Positions 43,875 to 52,644 of a stretch of DNA of 64,000 nucleotides are shown here, one piece after another. The DNA is from Rhizobium esperanzae (GTDB lineage: Bacteria > Pseudomonadota > Alphaproteobacteria > Rhizobiales > Rhizobiaceae), in assembly GCF_002204185.1 (NCBI RefSeq), contig NZ_MXPU01000004.1, positions 344,371 through 408,370 on the forward strand, written 5' to 3'. How positions within the stretch are numbered: the first letter of the stretch is position 1; the number at the start of each line of letters is the position of its first letter. The notes beneath the pieces were generated by a model. The model searched no databases. It saw nothing but the letters and a program-made list of their open reading frames with translations, and was not told the origin of the DNA. Both the position numbers and the translations under genes were made by a program.

Positions 43875-45389
43875 TCACACAGGGGTCGCCACTGCGCCTC
43901 TATCGGCCTTGCCTTGCCGAGCTTGCTTGATGCTGCCGATCAAGACATCCAAACGAGCTCTGCACAGAACGAATATCAAGCTGCAGTAAGCGATGCCACC
44001 TCCCAGGACTTCTATGGCCAGACGTGGGTAGGGCGACCAATGACGCAGCAGTTCGTGGAGGAGCAAAACGACAGCCACCATCGCTGCACTAGCCACGGTA
44101 GGCCGCAGGAACTGCGCCAAATATGCCGGGATGCTCAGCTCTATATGTTGCGACACCTTCCAGCTCGTGATCGGCCAAAACAACAAAACTTCCACCATGA
44201 TGGCAAAGACGATCGTCGTCACGCCATAAGGATAGAGAACTGCGATGGTCACGAGCGTGAGGAGATTGCGTGCCAGCTGGTAGTAAAACCACCAATCCAT
44301 CTCTCCCTGGCTCTTTATCAAGGATGCCTGTACGTAGCCGATCCCAGCCATCAACCCGATAACGCAATAGAATCGCACCGGCCAAACGGCCTCGATCCAG
44401 TGCGCACCGAAAATGGTCGTGATCGCATCATCTGCAACCGCCGCGAGGCCGATGAATACGGGGTAGGAAACCAGAGCACAACCGAACGTCGCCATCAGGA
44501 ATGCTTCCCGGACCTTCTTCGGATCGGACCGCAATGAAGAAAGCAGCACATGCGTCACCGACGTCAGGCCGCCGGCGATGACGTTGTTGATCATGTCAAA
44601 CAGACGTTTCGAAAAGTTGTAGATCCCGAGCGCAGATGGGCTCAAGAGCACGCCGATGAGCAAGTTGTCCAAGCTCATCGTCTGTAAGAAGCGGGTGCCG
44701 GATGCAAAGAAACCATAGTGAAGCAGATCGTCGAGGCTTGCTCTCTTTATGTTCAATCCCGGAAACCAACCCGCACCCCAGAATGCGGCGCCGCACGATG
44801 CTGCCGTCGCGGCGATCTGTGCAATCGCAAGCCCCCACAAGCCGAAACCTGCGAGAACCAGAACAAGGCAGATGCAAGCAGACGTAATGGTCGCGATAAC
44901 TGTACGGACGGCAACCAAATGGAACGACATCTTCCTGTTCACAATCGCGTTCGGAACGACGGCCGTGAAATCGAAGAATACCTTCAATCCCATGATGTAT
45001 ATGAGATAGGTGACTTCCTGATGCCCGACGTAGGCCGCGATCGACGAAGCGGCTAGACATAAAGCGCCGTAGACCAAAAACGAAAAGACCAGCGAAAGCA
45101 GGAATATCGTGTCGAGATGGCTCCGCCTTATCTCGGCTCTCTGGATGATCGCCTCGCCAAATGCAGTCGGTCCAAAACTGGCTGCAAACGAGACGATGCT
45201 GAATGCCAGCGCGACAAGACCGAAGTCCCGAGGCTGGAGAACGCGGGAAGTGACCACAAAAACAGCGAAGGTGAGGACCGTCGGAATAAGGGTACTTACT
45301 GCCGACCAGAAGGCACCCTTGACGGCTGCGGCGGACCGGTTCTCACTGACATGGCTGAAGAGAATATCGTCGTCTTGCAAAACCGACAA
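43875..45389 (-). CDS. Polysaccharide flippase (Wzx/MOP superfamily)
   Basis: Inner-membrane lipid-linked oligosaccharide translocase of 504 aa with about twelve to fourteen helices. N-terminal VKGAFWSAVSTLIPTVLTFA and VLQPRDFGLVALAFSIVSFA are typical of this family, as is the 'PEAFGEAIIQ'-like patch SFGPTAFGEAIIQRAEI. It lies between the pyruvyl transferase and acyltransferase genes on the same strand, so these three probably decorate and export one glycan. Confidence 0.88.
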   Translation of the reverse strand: MSVLQDDDILFSHVSENRSAAAVKGAFWSAVSTLIPTVLTFAVFVVTSRVLQPRDFGLVALAFSIVSFAASFGPTAFGEAIIQRAEIRRSHLDTIFLLSLVFSFLVYGALCLAASSIAAYVGHQEVTYLIYIMGLKVFFDFTAVVPNAIVNRKMSFHLVAVRTVIATITSACICLVLVLAGFGLWGLAIAQIAATAASCGAAFWGAGWFPGLNIKRASLDDLLHYGFFASGTRFLQTMSLDNLLIGVLLSPSALGIYNFSKRLFDMINNVIAGGLTSVTHVLLSSLRSDPKKVREAFLMATFGCALVSYPVFIGLAAVADDAITTIFGAHWIEAVWPVRFYCVIGLMAGIGYVQASLIKSQGEMDWWFYYQLARNLLTLVTIAVLYPYGVTTIVFAIMVEVLLFWPITSWKVSQHIELSIPAYLAQFLRPTVASAAMVAVVLLLHELLRHWSPYPRLAIEVLGGGIAYCSLIFVLCRARLDVLIGSIKQARQGKADRGAVATPV

Positions 45390-45408
45390 ACTGAGCTCCT
45401 ACCGATAA

Positions 45409-46491
45409 TCAGACTGTGGAAGGTTGAGGCACTAGATCGGGGGTGGGAATGCTGGGACTCAGATTCATGGGTCGGCTCGACTTGTACCAGGTTCCGCCGA
45501 TCTCATAGGGCAGGCGAGACATTGCTGCGAAAATCTCGCTCGCATTCGTCGCTTTCTCGACCAGGGGGCTGTCGCCGGTCTGGCTACTGATGAAAGCGTG
45601 CAGACGGCTTCCGTCTCTCGCGACCGCGATATGCGGCTTATTGAGCAAGAGACAGAGAATATGACCGTGTAAATGGTTGGTAATTATCCGTTGCGCGCCG
45701 GACAGAATCCTCACGCCATAATCTACATAACGGGCAGCGACCTCCTCGCGATGCTGGACCATCATCGCTGAGCGGCTGAAGCCATATCTCAGCGCTGAGC
45801 TGACCACACTCGACGTGCGCATGCGCGACAAACGACCTGGACCGTTGATCCAGTTGGTCAGGGGGCCGTCAACTATCGCTCGCGCCCCGGCGATATCGAC
45901 ATCGTCCTCAAGAGGCTGCATCACATACAACACTCTAAGGGGATCAGCTTCGAAGGGTTTGAGCGTCTCGATACCGAATGCCGTGTCCGGGCCAGATTCA
46001 ACTTCGCAATCAAAGTTTGCTCTTGCCAGCTCAAAGCTCTGGTCATCGCGCGTCATGAGAAAAAAGTTGCGATGCCTTCCAATGCTGCGTTTGGCGTACT
46101 CCTTGAGCGCCTCGTTTGCGAAGTGAATCGATTGCGGCATCTGGATGATCGTCCGATCCGGATATTTCCACATCAAACGGCAACGAATATCATCCCTGCC
46201 CGCCCGCAAATCTCCAAAATTGCTCCAGCCACAAATGAAAATGGGAGCGTCGCCTGGCGTTGCCTTTATCTCGTCTATATTCTGAGATGCGCTACACGTA
46301 AGCACAGGCATTCGGCCCGTTACTTTTTTCAATACTTTTAGAAGACCGAGCCAACTTGCATGGTGCCCAGGATCTTTTGTTGATGGAAAGTCAACTACTA
46401 TGTATGGCTGTCCACGTTTTACAAATTTCCTTACTATCTCAAACAACTTTTGTCTTTGTCTTTGCAGAACAATTTCACCAAGATGATTCAT
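45409..46491 (-). CDS. Polysaccharide pyruvyl transferase family protein
   Basis: Cytoplasmic enzyme of 360 aa that adds ketal pyruvate (from PEP) to exopolysaccharide sugars. It has the family features TIIQMPQSIHFANEALKEYA, a Rossmann-like NFFLMTRDDQSFELARANF, and the conserved His-rich stretch IITNHLHGHILCLLLNKPHI. Similar to ExoV/PssM-like proteins. First gene of the three-gene polysaccharide group. Codons are more A/T-rich than neighbouring metabolic genes, suggesting transfer. Confidence 0.85.
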   Translation of the reverse strand: MNHLGEIVLQRQRQKLFEIVRKFVKRGQPYIVVDFPSTKDPGHHASWLGLLKVLKKVTGRMPVLTCSASQNIDEIKATPGDAPIFICGWSNFGDLRAGRDDIRCRLMWKYPDRTIIQMPQSIHFANEALKEYAKRSIGRHRNFFLMTRDDQSFELARANFDCEVESGPDTAFGIETLKPFEADPLRVLYVMQPLEDDVDIAGARAIVDGPLTNWINGPGRLSRMRTSSVVSSALRYGFSRSAMMVQHREEVAARYVDYGVRILSGAQRIITNHLHGHILCLLLNKPHIAVARDGSRLHAFISSQTGDSPLVEKATNASEIFAAMSRLPYEIGGTWYKSSRPMNLSPSIPTPDLVPQPSTV

Positions 46492-46804
46492 ATATTTAGC
46501 TTTATCACGACTCTATCTCATACCACTTGCACAACTCAGTTTTGAAGTCAATTCGACTTGAGCGCGACATAGAAGCGCACCAAATTTACATTAAATTTTG
46601 GTAAGGTTAACTCGGCACGCTGTAGTTTCGGGAGGCGGCGCTTCTATCGCTCGCTGCGCCGGGATGCCTTCGGTCCCTCTTCACCAAATTGAGGTGGTGT
46701 GCTGCATCGTGGCGTTCCGGTTGATCACATCATTCGGAATTACTCCACTTGATGCATCATAATTTCTGATATACATCAGGTGCTCCGGAAATTACGGGGA
46801 AGTG
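46492..46804. other. A+T-rich intergenic region with inverted repeats
   Basis: No gene in about 313 bases. Two structures stand out. ACCAAATTT (46579-46587) and AAATTTTGGT (46593-46602) form an inverted repeat upstream of the pyruvyl transferase operon. CTGAT-ATAC-ATCAG (46766-46779) lies 25 bases before the ArsR-type regulator gene. Confidence 0.6.
46763..46780. promoter_or_regulatory. Operator candidate of the ArsR-type regulator
   Basis: Perfect inverted repeat CTGAT-ATAC-ATCAG (46766-46779), 25 bases upstream of the regulator's ATG. The half-site TTCCTGAT or TCCTGAT recurs at 47745-47752, 47878-47885 and 47912-47919 upstream of the GH51 gene, suggesting that one protein binds both regions. 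Confidence 0.5.
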
Positions 46805-47728
46805 ATGGAACGTTCGTTTTTAACGATTGCGGCTGGCGAAAATAGCGAGGCCATACGGGCCCTGTCGGCGCCGGCGCGGATTGAGATACTCAAGCTGCTT
46901 TGCGCCAAAGGGCCACTCAACATCAATGATATTGCGCAGACGCTGTCCCTCCCCCAATCCACGGTCGCGACCGGGATCCAGATCCTCGAGGATGCCGGGC
47001 TGGTCGATTCCAGGCTGGCCAAGGCGCGCAAGGGCAACCAGAAGATCTGCTCGGCGGTCTATAGCGAGATCCTGATCAGTTTCGAGGAAAGTGCGGCGCA
47101 ACGGGCGAACAATATCATCGAGGTCGAGATGCCGGTCGGGCTTTATACGAGCTGCGATGTGCATGCACCCTGCGGTCTCTGCTCGACCGAGAGCGTCATC
47201 GGCCCGCTCGATGTGCCCGATTATTTCCTCGATCCCCAGCGCATGCAGGCCGGGCTCGTCTGGTTCGGCCGCGGCTATGTAGAATACAAATTTCCCAACA
47301 ATGCCAAGGTGTTGAACAAGGATATCCGCGCCATCGAATTTTCGCTGGAGCTGTCGTCGGAGGTGCCGGGCACCAATCCGGACTGGCCCTCCGACATCAC
47401 GCTCTGGGTCAACGGCATGGCAATCGGCACCTGGACCTCGCCCGGCGATTACGGCGACAAGCGCGGCGCCTTCACGCCGGCGTGGTGGAAGCTCGAGGGT
47501 TCACAGTACGGGACGATGAAAACCTGGCGGATCTCGACGCGCGGCACCTTTATCGACGGTATCGCCGCCTCGAATATCACGCTCAGCGATCTGGCGCTTG
47601 GCCAGCATTCCTCCATCCGCCTGCGCGTCGGCATCGCCGAGAATGCCGGCCACACCGGCGGCGTCAATATCTTCGGCCGCGGCTTCGGCAATCACGGCCG
47701 CGACATCACCATGCGACTGCATGTGTGA
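46805..47728 (+). CDS. ArsR-type HTH regulator with a C-terminal beta-rich domain
   Basis: Protein of 307 aa. The N-terminal winged helix (residues about 12-80: IRALSAPARIEILKLLCAKG; NINDIAQTLSLPQSTVATGI) is of ArsR type. A Cys-containing link follows (YTSCDVHAPCGLCSTESVIG). The C-terminal 200 residues are rich in Gly, Trp and beta-strand patterns (LVWFGRGYVEYKFPNNAKVL; SDITLWVNGMAIGTWTSPGD; GHTGGVNIFGRGFGNHGRD), resembling a carbohydrate-binding jelly roll. Next to the GH51 and transporter genes it probably senses an arabinose-containing sugar. The start is ATG 46805, one codon after a GTG; GGGGAA lies upstream. Confidence 0.75.
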   Translation: MERSFLTIAAGENSEAIRALSAPARIEILKLLCAKGPLNINDIAQTLSLPQSTVATGIQILEDAGLVDSRLAKARKGNQKICSAVYSEILISFEESAAQRANNIIEVEMPVGLYTSCDVHAPCGLCSTESVIGPLDVPDYFLDPQRMQAGLVWFGRGYVEYKFPNNAKVLNKDIRAIEFSLELSSEVPGTNPDWPSDITLWVNGMAIGTWTSPGDYGDKRGAFTPAWWKLEGSQYGTMKTWRISTRGTFIDGIAASNITLSDLALGQHSSIRLRVGIAENAGHTGGVNIFGRGFGNHGRDITMRLHV

Positions 47729-47939
47729 ATTTATAATATCGGATATCCTGATTTAAAAAACGCATTTATTTCGCACATCAACAGTCGCTAAATTTATTCA
47801 AATCTTTGATATTAAATGTTTTTTCTCGATTTTAGCATTAGTATGATTAAATCCGCCTTTCGGTTGACATCACGACATTCCTGATATCAAGTTAGAGGCA
47901 CGAAAACAAAATTCCTGATACATAAACGGGGAGGATCCG
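47729..47939 (+). promoter_or_regulatory. A+T-rich promoter/operator region of the arabinofuranosidase operon
   Basis: A sharp drop in G+C between two G+C-rich genes. It has three copies of a CCTGAT half-site (ATATCCTGAT at 47743, TTCCTGATATCA at 47878, TTCCTGATACAT at 47912). TTGACA at 47864-47869 could be the -35 of a promoter whose -10 overlaps the second half-site. Repression by the adjacent ArsR-type protein is the simplest reading. Confidence 0.5.
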
Positions 47940-49448
47940 TTGAAGACGAATGTCGTTGCCCACCGCGATTTCCGCATCGCGACCATTGACGCCAGGCTCT
48001 ACAGCTCGTTTCTCGAGCATCTCGGCAGAGCGATCTACGGCGGCATCTATGAGCCCGGACATCCCACCGCCGATGAAGACGGCTTCCGCCGCGACGTGCT
48101 CGATCTGGTGCGTGAGCTCGATACGCCCTACTGCCGTTATCCCGGCGGCAACTTCGTCTCGGCCTACAATTGGGAAGATGGGGTCGGCCCGCGCTCGGAG
48201 CGCCCGGTTCGCCTCGACCTCGCCTGGCGCACCCGCGAAGCCAACCAGGTCGGCGTCAACGAATTCGTCGACTGGTGCAAGAAGGCCAATACCAAGCCGA
48301 TGCTCGCCGTCAATCTCGGCTCGCGCGGCCTCGATGCCGCTCGCAATTTCCTGGAATATTGCAATCATCCCGGCGGCACCTACTGGTCGGACCTGCGCCG
48401 CAAACACGGCTGGTCCAATCCGCATGACGTGAAACTCTGGTGCCTCGGCAACGAGATGGACGGCCCCTGGCAGGTCGGCCACAAATCGGCCTATGAATAT
48501 GGCCGGCTGGCCGACGAGACAGCGAAGGCCATGCGCGGCTTCGACAAGTCGCTCGAGCTCGTCGTCTGCGGCTCGTCGAATTCCGACATGAAGACCTATC
48601 CGCAATGGGAGGCCGAGGTTCTCGACCAGTGCTATGACAGCGCCGATTACATCTCGCTGCATATGTATTTCGCCAACCGCGAAAAGAACACGCTGAACTA
48701 CCTTGCCCGCGCCACCAAGCTCGACCGCTACATCACCACGATCGGCGGCGTGATCGATTACATCAAGGCGAAGAAGCGCTCGAAGAAGACGATCGGCATT
48801 TCCTTCGACGAATGGAACGTCTGGTATCATTCCAACCAGCAGGACAAGGAAATCCTGGCGCGCGACGAGTGGCCGGATGCGCCGCATCTGCTGGAAGACG
48901 TCTATAATTTCGAGGACGTGCTGCAGGTCGGCGGCATCCTCAACACCTTTATCCGCCGCTCCGACCGGGTGCGCATCGCCTGCATCGCCCAGCTCGTCAA
49001 CGTCATTGCCCCGATCATGACCGAGGATGGCGGTGCGGCCTGGCGCCAGACGATCTATTATCCCTTCTACTACGCCTCGCGATATGGCCGCGGATCGGCG
49101 CTGCAGCTCGTCGTCGACGGCCCGAGCTATGACAGCGACGAGGAGAACGAGGTTCCCTATCTCGACGTCTCGGCCGTGCATTCCGAGGATGGCCGGTCGC
49201 TGACCTTCTTTGCCGTCAACCGCCATCCCGATACGGCGCTCGATCTCGACGTGCGGCTGGAAGGTTTCGGCGGCGCCCGGCTGATCGAGCAGGTGGAGAT
49301 GACCCATGGCGATCTCGAAGCCGTCAACACAGCGCGGCGGCCGGAGACGGTCGCTCCGGTGCAGGTCGACAGCGCCAAGATCGAAGACGGACGGGTGCGG
49401 GCGGCGCTGAAGCCGCTCTCCTACAACGTCATCCGGCTGTCGGTGTGA
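47940..49448 (+). CDS. GH51 alpha-L-arabinofuranosidase (intracellular)
   Basis: Glycoside hydrolase of 502 aa without signal peptide, so it acts on imported arabino-oligosaccharides in the cytoplasm. The acid/base Glu is in WCLGNEMDGPWQVGH (about E172) and the nucleophile Glu in GISFDEWNVWYHSN (about E291). YCRYPGGNFVSAYNWEDGVG and the C-terminal beta domain (SLTFFAVNRHPDTALDLDVR) fit GH51. The start is TTG at 47940 with a strong GGGGAGG seven bases upstream. Followed by an Opp-type importer. Confidence 0.92.
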   Translation: MKTNVVAHRDFRIATIDARLYSSFLEHLGRAIYGGIYEPGHPTADEDGFRRDVLDLVRELDTPYCRYPGGNFVSAYNWEDGVGPRSERPVRLDLAWRTREANQVGVNEFVDWCKKANTKPMLAVNLGSRGLDAARNFLEYCNHPGGTYWSDLRRKHGWSNPHDVKLWCLGNEMDGPWQVGHKSAYEYGRLADETAKAMRGFDKSLELVVCGSSNSDMKTYPQWEAEVLDQCYDSADYISLHMYFANREKNTLNYLARATKLDRYITTIGGVIDYIKAKKRSKKTIGISFDEWNVWYHSNQQDKEILARDEWPDAPHLLEDVYNFEDVLQVGGILNTFIRRSDRVRIACIAQLVNVIAPIMTEDGGAAWRQTIYYPFYYASRYGRGSALQLVVDGPSYDSDEENEVPYLDVSAVHSEDGRSLTFFAVNRHPDTALDLDVRLEGFGGARLIEQVEMTHGDLEAVNTARRPETVAPVQVDSAKIEDGRVRAALKPLSYNVIRLSV

Positions 49449-49457
49449 CAGTCGCCG

Positions 49458-49475
49458 CCGGGTAAAGACCCGGCT
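49458..49475 (+). terminator. Hairpin after the GH51 gene
   Basis: GCCGGG (49458-49463) and CCCGGC (49470-49475) pair ten bases beyond the GH51 stop codon. No T run follows, so it may only attenuate or protect the message. Confidence 0.35.
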
Positions 49476-49625
49476 AGAAAATCGGCTCCCTGCGAGGAGG
49501 CAGGCAGCCGGAGGATGGTTCTCCGAAGCGCAAGGCTCACAAGCCCGCTTCTGCGAACCGACAACCGCGACATGCCCATGCGTGCCTCAGCGGCCGCCGC
49601 ATCGTCGCTTACAAGGGAGGAGTTC

Positions 49626-51530
49626 ATGCAAAAGTGGAAGAGGTTTGCATTCGGCTTCGTGCTGGCCACGCTCGGTCTGACCGGTCTGGCCACCGCCGAA
49701 GACTACACCTCCTTGCCGCGCAAGGAGACGCTCATCGTTGAAAATCCGGAAGGGACGATCAAAAATCCCGGCTGGTTCAACATCTGGGTCAATGGCGGCG
49801 GCGGTGTTTCCACCGGCCTGCAGCAGCTGACCATGGATACGCTCTGGTATATCGACCCCGAACAAGGGCTTGGCGGCGCAACCTGGGACAATTCGCTCGC
49901 CGCCGACAAGCCGCAATATAATGCCGACTTCACCGAGATGACCGTGAAACTGCGCAAGGGGCTCTTCTGGAGCGACGGCGTCGAGTTCACCGCCGACGAC
50001 GTGGTCTATACCGTCAAGACCCAGATGGACCACCCCGGCATGATCTGGAGTGCGGCCTTCTCGGTGCAGGTGGCAAGCGTCGAGGCGACTGATCCCTATA
50101 CGGTGGTGTTCAAGCTGAAGAAGCCGAATGCGCGTTTCCATTCCATCTTCACCGTGCGCTGGAACGGCGCCTGGATCATGCCCAAGCACGTGTTCGAGAA
50201 GGTGGCCGATCCGCTGCGCTATGATTTCGCCAACCCTGTCTCGCTCGGCGCCTATAAACTCAAGGCCTACGACCCGCAGGGCAAATGGTATACCTGGGAG
50301 AAGCGCGACGACTGGCAGCGCACCTCGCTTGCCCGCTTCGGCGAGCCGGCCCCGAAATATGTGACCTATACCGATCCCGGCCCGCCGGATAAACGCACCA
50401 TCGCCCAGCTCGAGCACAATCTCGATATCATCCACGACAACACCCCGGAGGGCATGTTCACCCTCAAGGAGAAGTCGAAGACCGTCGATACCTGGTTCCC
50501 GGGCTTCCCCTTCGCCCATCCGGATCCGACGCTGCCGGCGGTGATCTTCAATACCCAGGAAGCGCCCTTCGACAATGCCGATGTGCGCTGGGCACTGGCC
50601 CTCCTGATCGACATCAAGGCCGTCGACATGGCGAGCTACCGCGGGACGGCGACGCTCTCCGCGCTCGGCGTGCCGCCGACGGCGGCGACGATGAAGGATT
50701 ACCAGGAGCCGATGCAGGATTGGCTGAAGAATTTCGAGATCGATACCGGCAAGAGCAAGATCAAGCCTTATGATCCGACGGTCGGACAGCAAATCGCCGA
50801 TCTCCTGCGCAAGCAGCCGAAGTTCAAGGACCAGATCCCGTCCGACCCGCAGGCAATCAGCAATGCCTTCGGCTATGGCTGGTGGAAGCCGAATCCGAAA
50901 GCAGCCGGTGAACTGCTTGAGAAGGCCGGCTTCAAGAAATCCGGCGGCAAATGGATGACCCCGGACGGTCAGCCGTTCAAGATCCGGATGACGGTTGAGG
51001 GCGACACGCGCTCCGTCTTCACCCGGGCCGGCACGCTGATCGCCCAGCAATGGGCCGCCTTCGGCATCGACGCCAAAGCCGTGCCCACCGAGAAACTGTG
51101 GCAGGTGGCGCTTCAGCCCGGCGATTTCCAGGTGGCGATCGCCTGGAGCGTCGAGACCTGGGGCGGCGATCCCGACCTGTCGTTCTTCCTGGACAGCTGG
51201 CACTCGCAGTTCGTGGCCAAGAAGGGCGACGTTCAGCCGCCGCGCAACTGGCAGCGCTGGTCCAATCCGGAGCTCGACAAGATCATCGAGAGCATCCGCG
51301 GCATCAGCGCCGACGATCCGAAGGGCCTCGAGCTCGGCAAGGATTATCTGAAGCTCGTCGCCCGTGAAATGCCGACGATCCCGCTGATGTCCTATAACGT
51401 CTTCACCTCGATGGATACGACCTATTGGACCGGCTACCCGACGATCAAGGATCCCTATACCGATCCGGTGCCGAACTGGGCAAACTCCAGGCTGATGATG
51501 GTCAAGCTGAAGCCGGCCCAAGCGAAATAA
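49626..51530 (+). CDS. Opp-type ABC transporter substrate-binding protein
   Basis: Periplasmic family-5 binding protein of 634 aa with a signal peptide (MQKWKRFAFGFVLATLGLTG, ending near TAEDY). Family-5 features are FTEMTVKLRKGLFWSDGVEF, TADDVVYTVKTQMDHPG, and the late domain with PGDFQVAIAWSVETWGGDPD. At over 600 aa it belongs to the long subgroup used for oligosaccharides or glycosides by rhizobia. GGGAGG precedes the ATG at 49626. Followed by tandem hairpins and then the permease and ATPase genes. Confidence 0.9.
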   Translation: MQKWKRFAFGFVLATLGLTGLATAEDYTSLPRKETLIVENPEGTIKNPGWFNIWVNGGGGVSTGLQQLTMDTLWYIDPEQGLGGATWDNSLAADKPQYNADFTEMTVKLRKGLFWSDGVEFTADDVVYTVKTQMDHPGMIWSAAFSVQVASVEATDPYTVVFKLKKPNARFHSIFTVRWNGAWIMPKHVFEKVADPLRYDFANPVSLGAYKLKAYDPQGKWYTWEKRDDWQRTSLARFGEPAPKYVTYTDPGPPDKRTIAQLEHNLDIIHDNTPEGMFTLKEKSKTVDTWFPGFPFAHPDPTLPAVIFNTQEAPFDNADVRWALALLIDIKAVDMASYRGTATLSALGVPPTAATMKDYQEPMQDWLKNFEIDTGKSKIKPYDPTVGQQIADLLRKQPKFKDQIPSDPQAISNAFGYGWWKPNPKAAGELLEKAGFKKSGGKWMTPDGQPFKIRMTVEGDTRSVFTRAGTLIAQQWAAFGIDAKAVPTEKLWQVALQPGDFQVAIAWSVETWGGDPDLSFFLDSWHSQFVAKKGDVQPPRNWQRWSNPELDKIIESIRGISADDPKGLELGKDYLKLVAREMPTIPLMSYNVFTSMDTTYWTGYPTIKDPYTDPVPNWANSRLMMVKLKPAQAK

Positions 51531-51540
51531 TCCTCCCAAC

Positions 51541-51612
51541 GCCGGCGCGTAGCCATCGCGCCGGCCCCTTATCGGCGGGCGATGCCCGCCGATCCTTTCC
51601 TTCGGTGAAAGG
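51541..51612 (+). promoter_or_regulatory. Three tandem hairpins between the binding-protein and permease genes
   Basis: GCCGGCGCG / CGCGCCGGC (51541-51565), ATCGGCGGGC / GCCCGCCGAT (51571-51593) and CCTTTC / GAAAGG (51594-51611). All three are perfect stems in the 106-base gap after the binding-protein gene. Such structures usually keep binding-protein message above that of the downstream genes. Confidence 0.6.
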
Positions 51613-51636
51613 GAACCAGAGAGGAACCACTGCCTT

Positions 51637-52641
51637 ATGACGCCCTATCTGATCTTTGTCCTGAAACGGTTCGGTCAGTTTCTGCTCGTCGTTTTTCTCG
51701 GCGTGACGATCACCTTCTTCGTCACCCACCTGACCCCGATCGATCCGGTCGAAGAAAGCATAGGCGCCATCACGCAGATGGGTCAGTCCGATCCGAACGC
51801 GATCGAGCTGATGCGCCAGTCGCTGCGTGAGCTCTACGGCATGCAGGGTTCGATCTGGCAGCAATATCTGCATTTCTGGCTGCGGCTGGCGACCGGCGAT
51901 CTCGGTCCCTCGCTTTCGGCCTTCCCGACGCCTGTCACCACCATCATTCTGCGCTCACTGCCCTGGACGATCGGGCTGATGACGGTGTCGACGCTGATCA
52001 CCTTCGTGCTCGGCAACGCGATCGGCGCGCTCGCCGGCTATTACCGGAAGGCCACGGTGCTGAAGGCCGTCAGCCTCGTCTTCATCGCCCTGCTGCCCAT
52101 TCCTTATTATATCCTCGCCTTCGTGCTGCTCATCGTCTTCGGCTACATCTGGCCGGTGCTGCCGATCAATGGCGGCTACGAGATGAACGCCAATCTCAAC
52201 CTTTCCTTCGCCCTGGTCCTCGATATCCTCAAACATTCGATCCTGCCCGCCTTGTCGCTGATCCTGGTCGGCGCCGGCAGCTGGCTGATCGGCATGCGGG
52301 CGCTGGTTTCCAACATCATCACCGACGATTACGTCGTCTTCGCCGAGCTCGGCGGCGTGCCGAAGGGAAAGATCCTGCGCTCCTACATCGCCCGCAACGC
52401 CATGGTGCCGCAATTCACCGGGCTTGCCATGTCGCTCGGCGCGATCTTCAACGGCACCGTCATCACCGAAATCGTCTTCGGTTATCCCGGCATCGGCAAC
52501 CTTCTGATCTCGGCGGTGCATGCCGGCGACTACAGCCTGGTGCTCGGCCTCGGCGCCTTGTCGATCGTCGGCGTTGCCGCCGCTGTCTTCATCATCGACG
52601 TGCTCAGCCCGCTGATCGATCCGCGCATCAAGGTGGAATAG
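51637..52641 (+). CDS. Opp-type ABC transporter permease (DppB-like)
   Basis: Inner-membrane permease of 334 aa. N-terminal FLLVVFLGVTITFFVTHLTP and the periplasmic TIILRSLPWTIGLMTVSTLI start the family pattern. The core loop is DYVVFAELGGVPKGKILRSY followed by GTVITEIVFGYPGIGNLLIS (the EAA-type G-x-P region). Typical of DppB/OppB. Three bases separate it from the next permease gene. Confidence 0.92.
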   Translation: MTPYLIFVLKRFGQFLLVVFLGVTITFFVTHLTPIDPVEESIGAITQMGQSDPNAIELMRQSLRELYGMQGSIWQQYLHFWLRLATGDLGPSLSAFPTPVTTIILRSLPWTIGLMTVSTLITFVLGNAIGALAGYYRKATVLKAVSLVFIALLPIPYYILAFVLLIVFGYIWPVLPINGGYEMNANLNLSFALVLDILKHSILPALSLILVGAGSWLIGMRALVSNIITDDYVVFAELGGVPKGKILRSYIARNAMVPQFTGLAMSLGAIFNGTVITEIVFGYPGIGNLLISAVHAGDYSLVLGLGALSIVGVAAAVFIIDVLSPLIDPRIKVE

Positions 52642-52644
52642 GCC

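Noticed and set aside
47892..49307. Minus-strand open frame of 471 codons
   Set aside because: Antisense to the GH51 gene, whose two catalytic Glu residues are clear.
49587..51539. Minus-strand open frame of 650 codons
   Set aside because: Antisense to the Opp-type binding protein, which has a signal peptide and family motifs on the plus strand.
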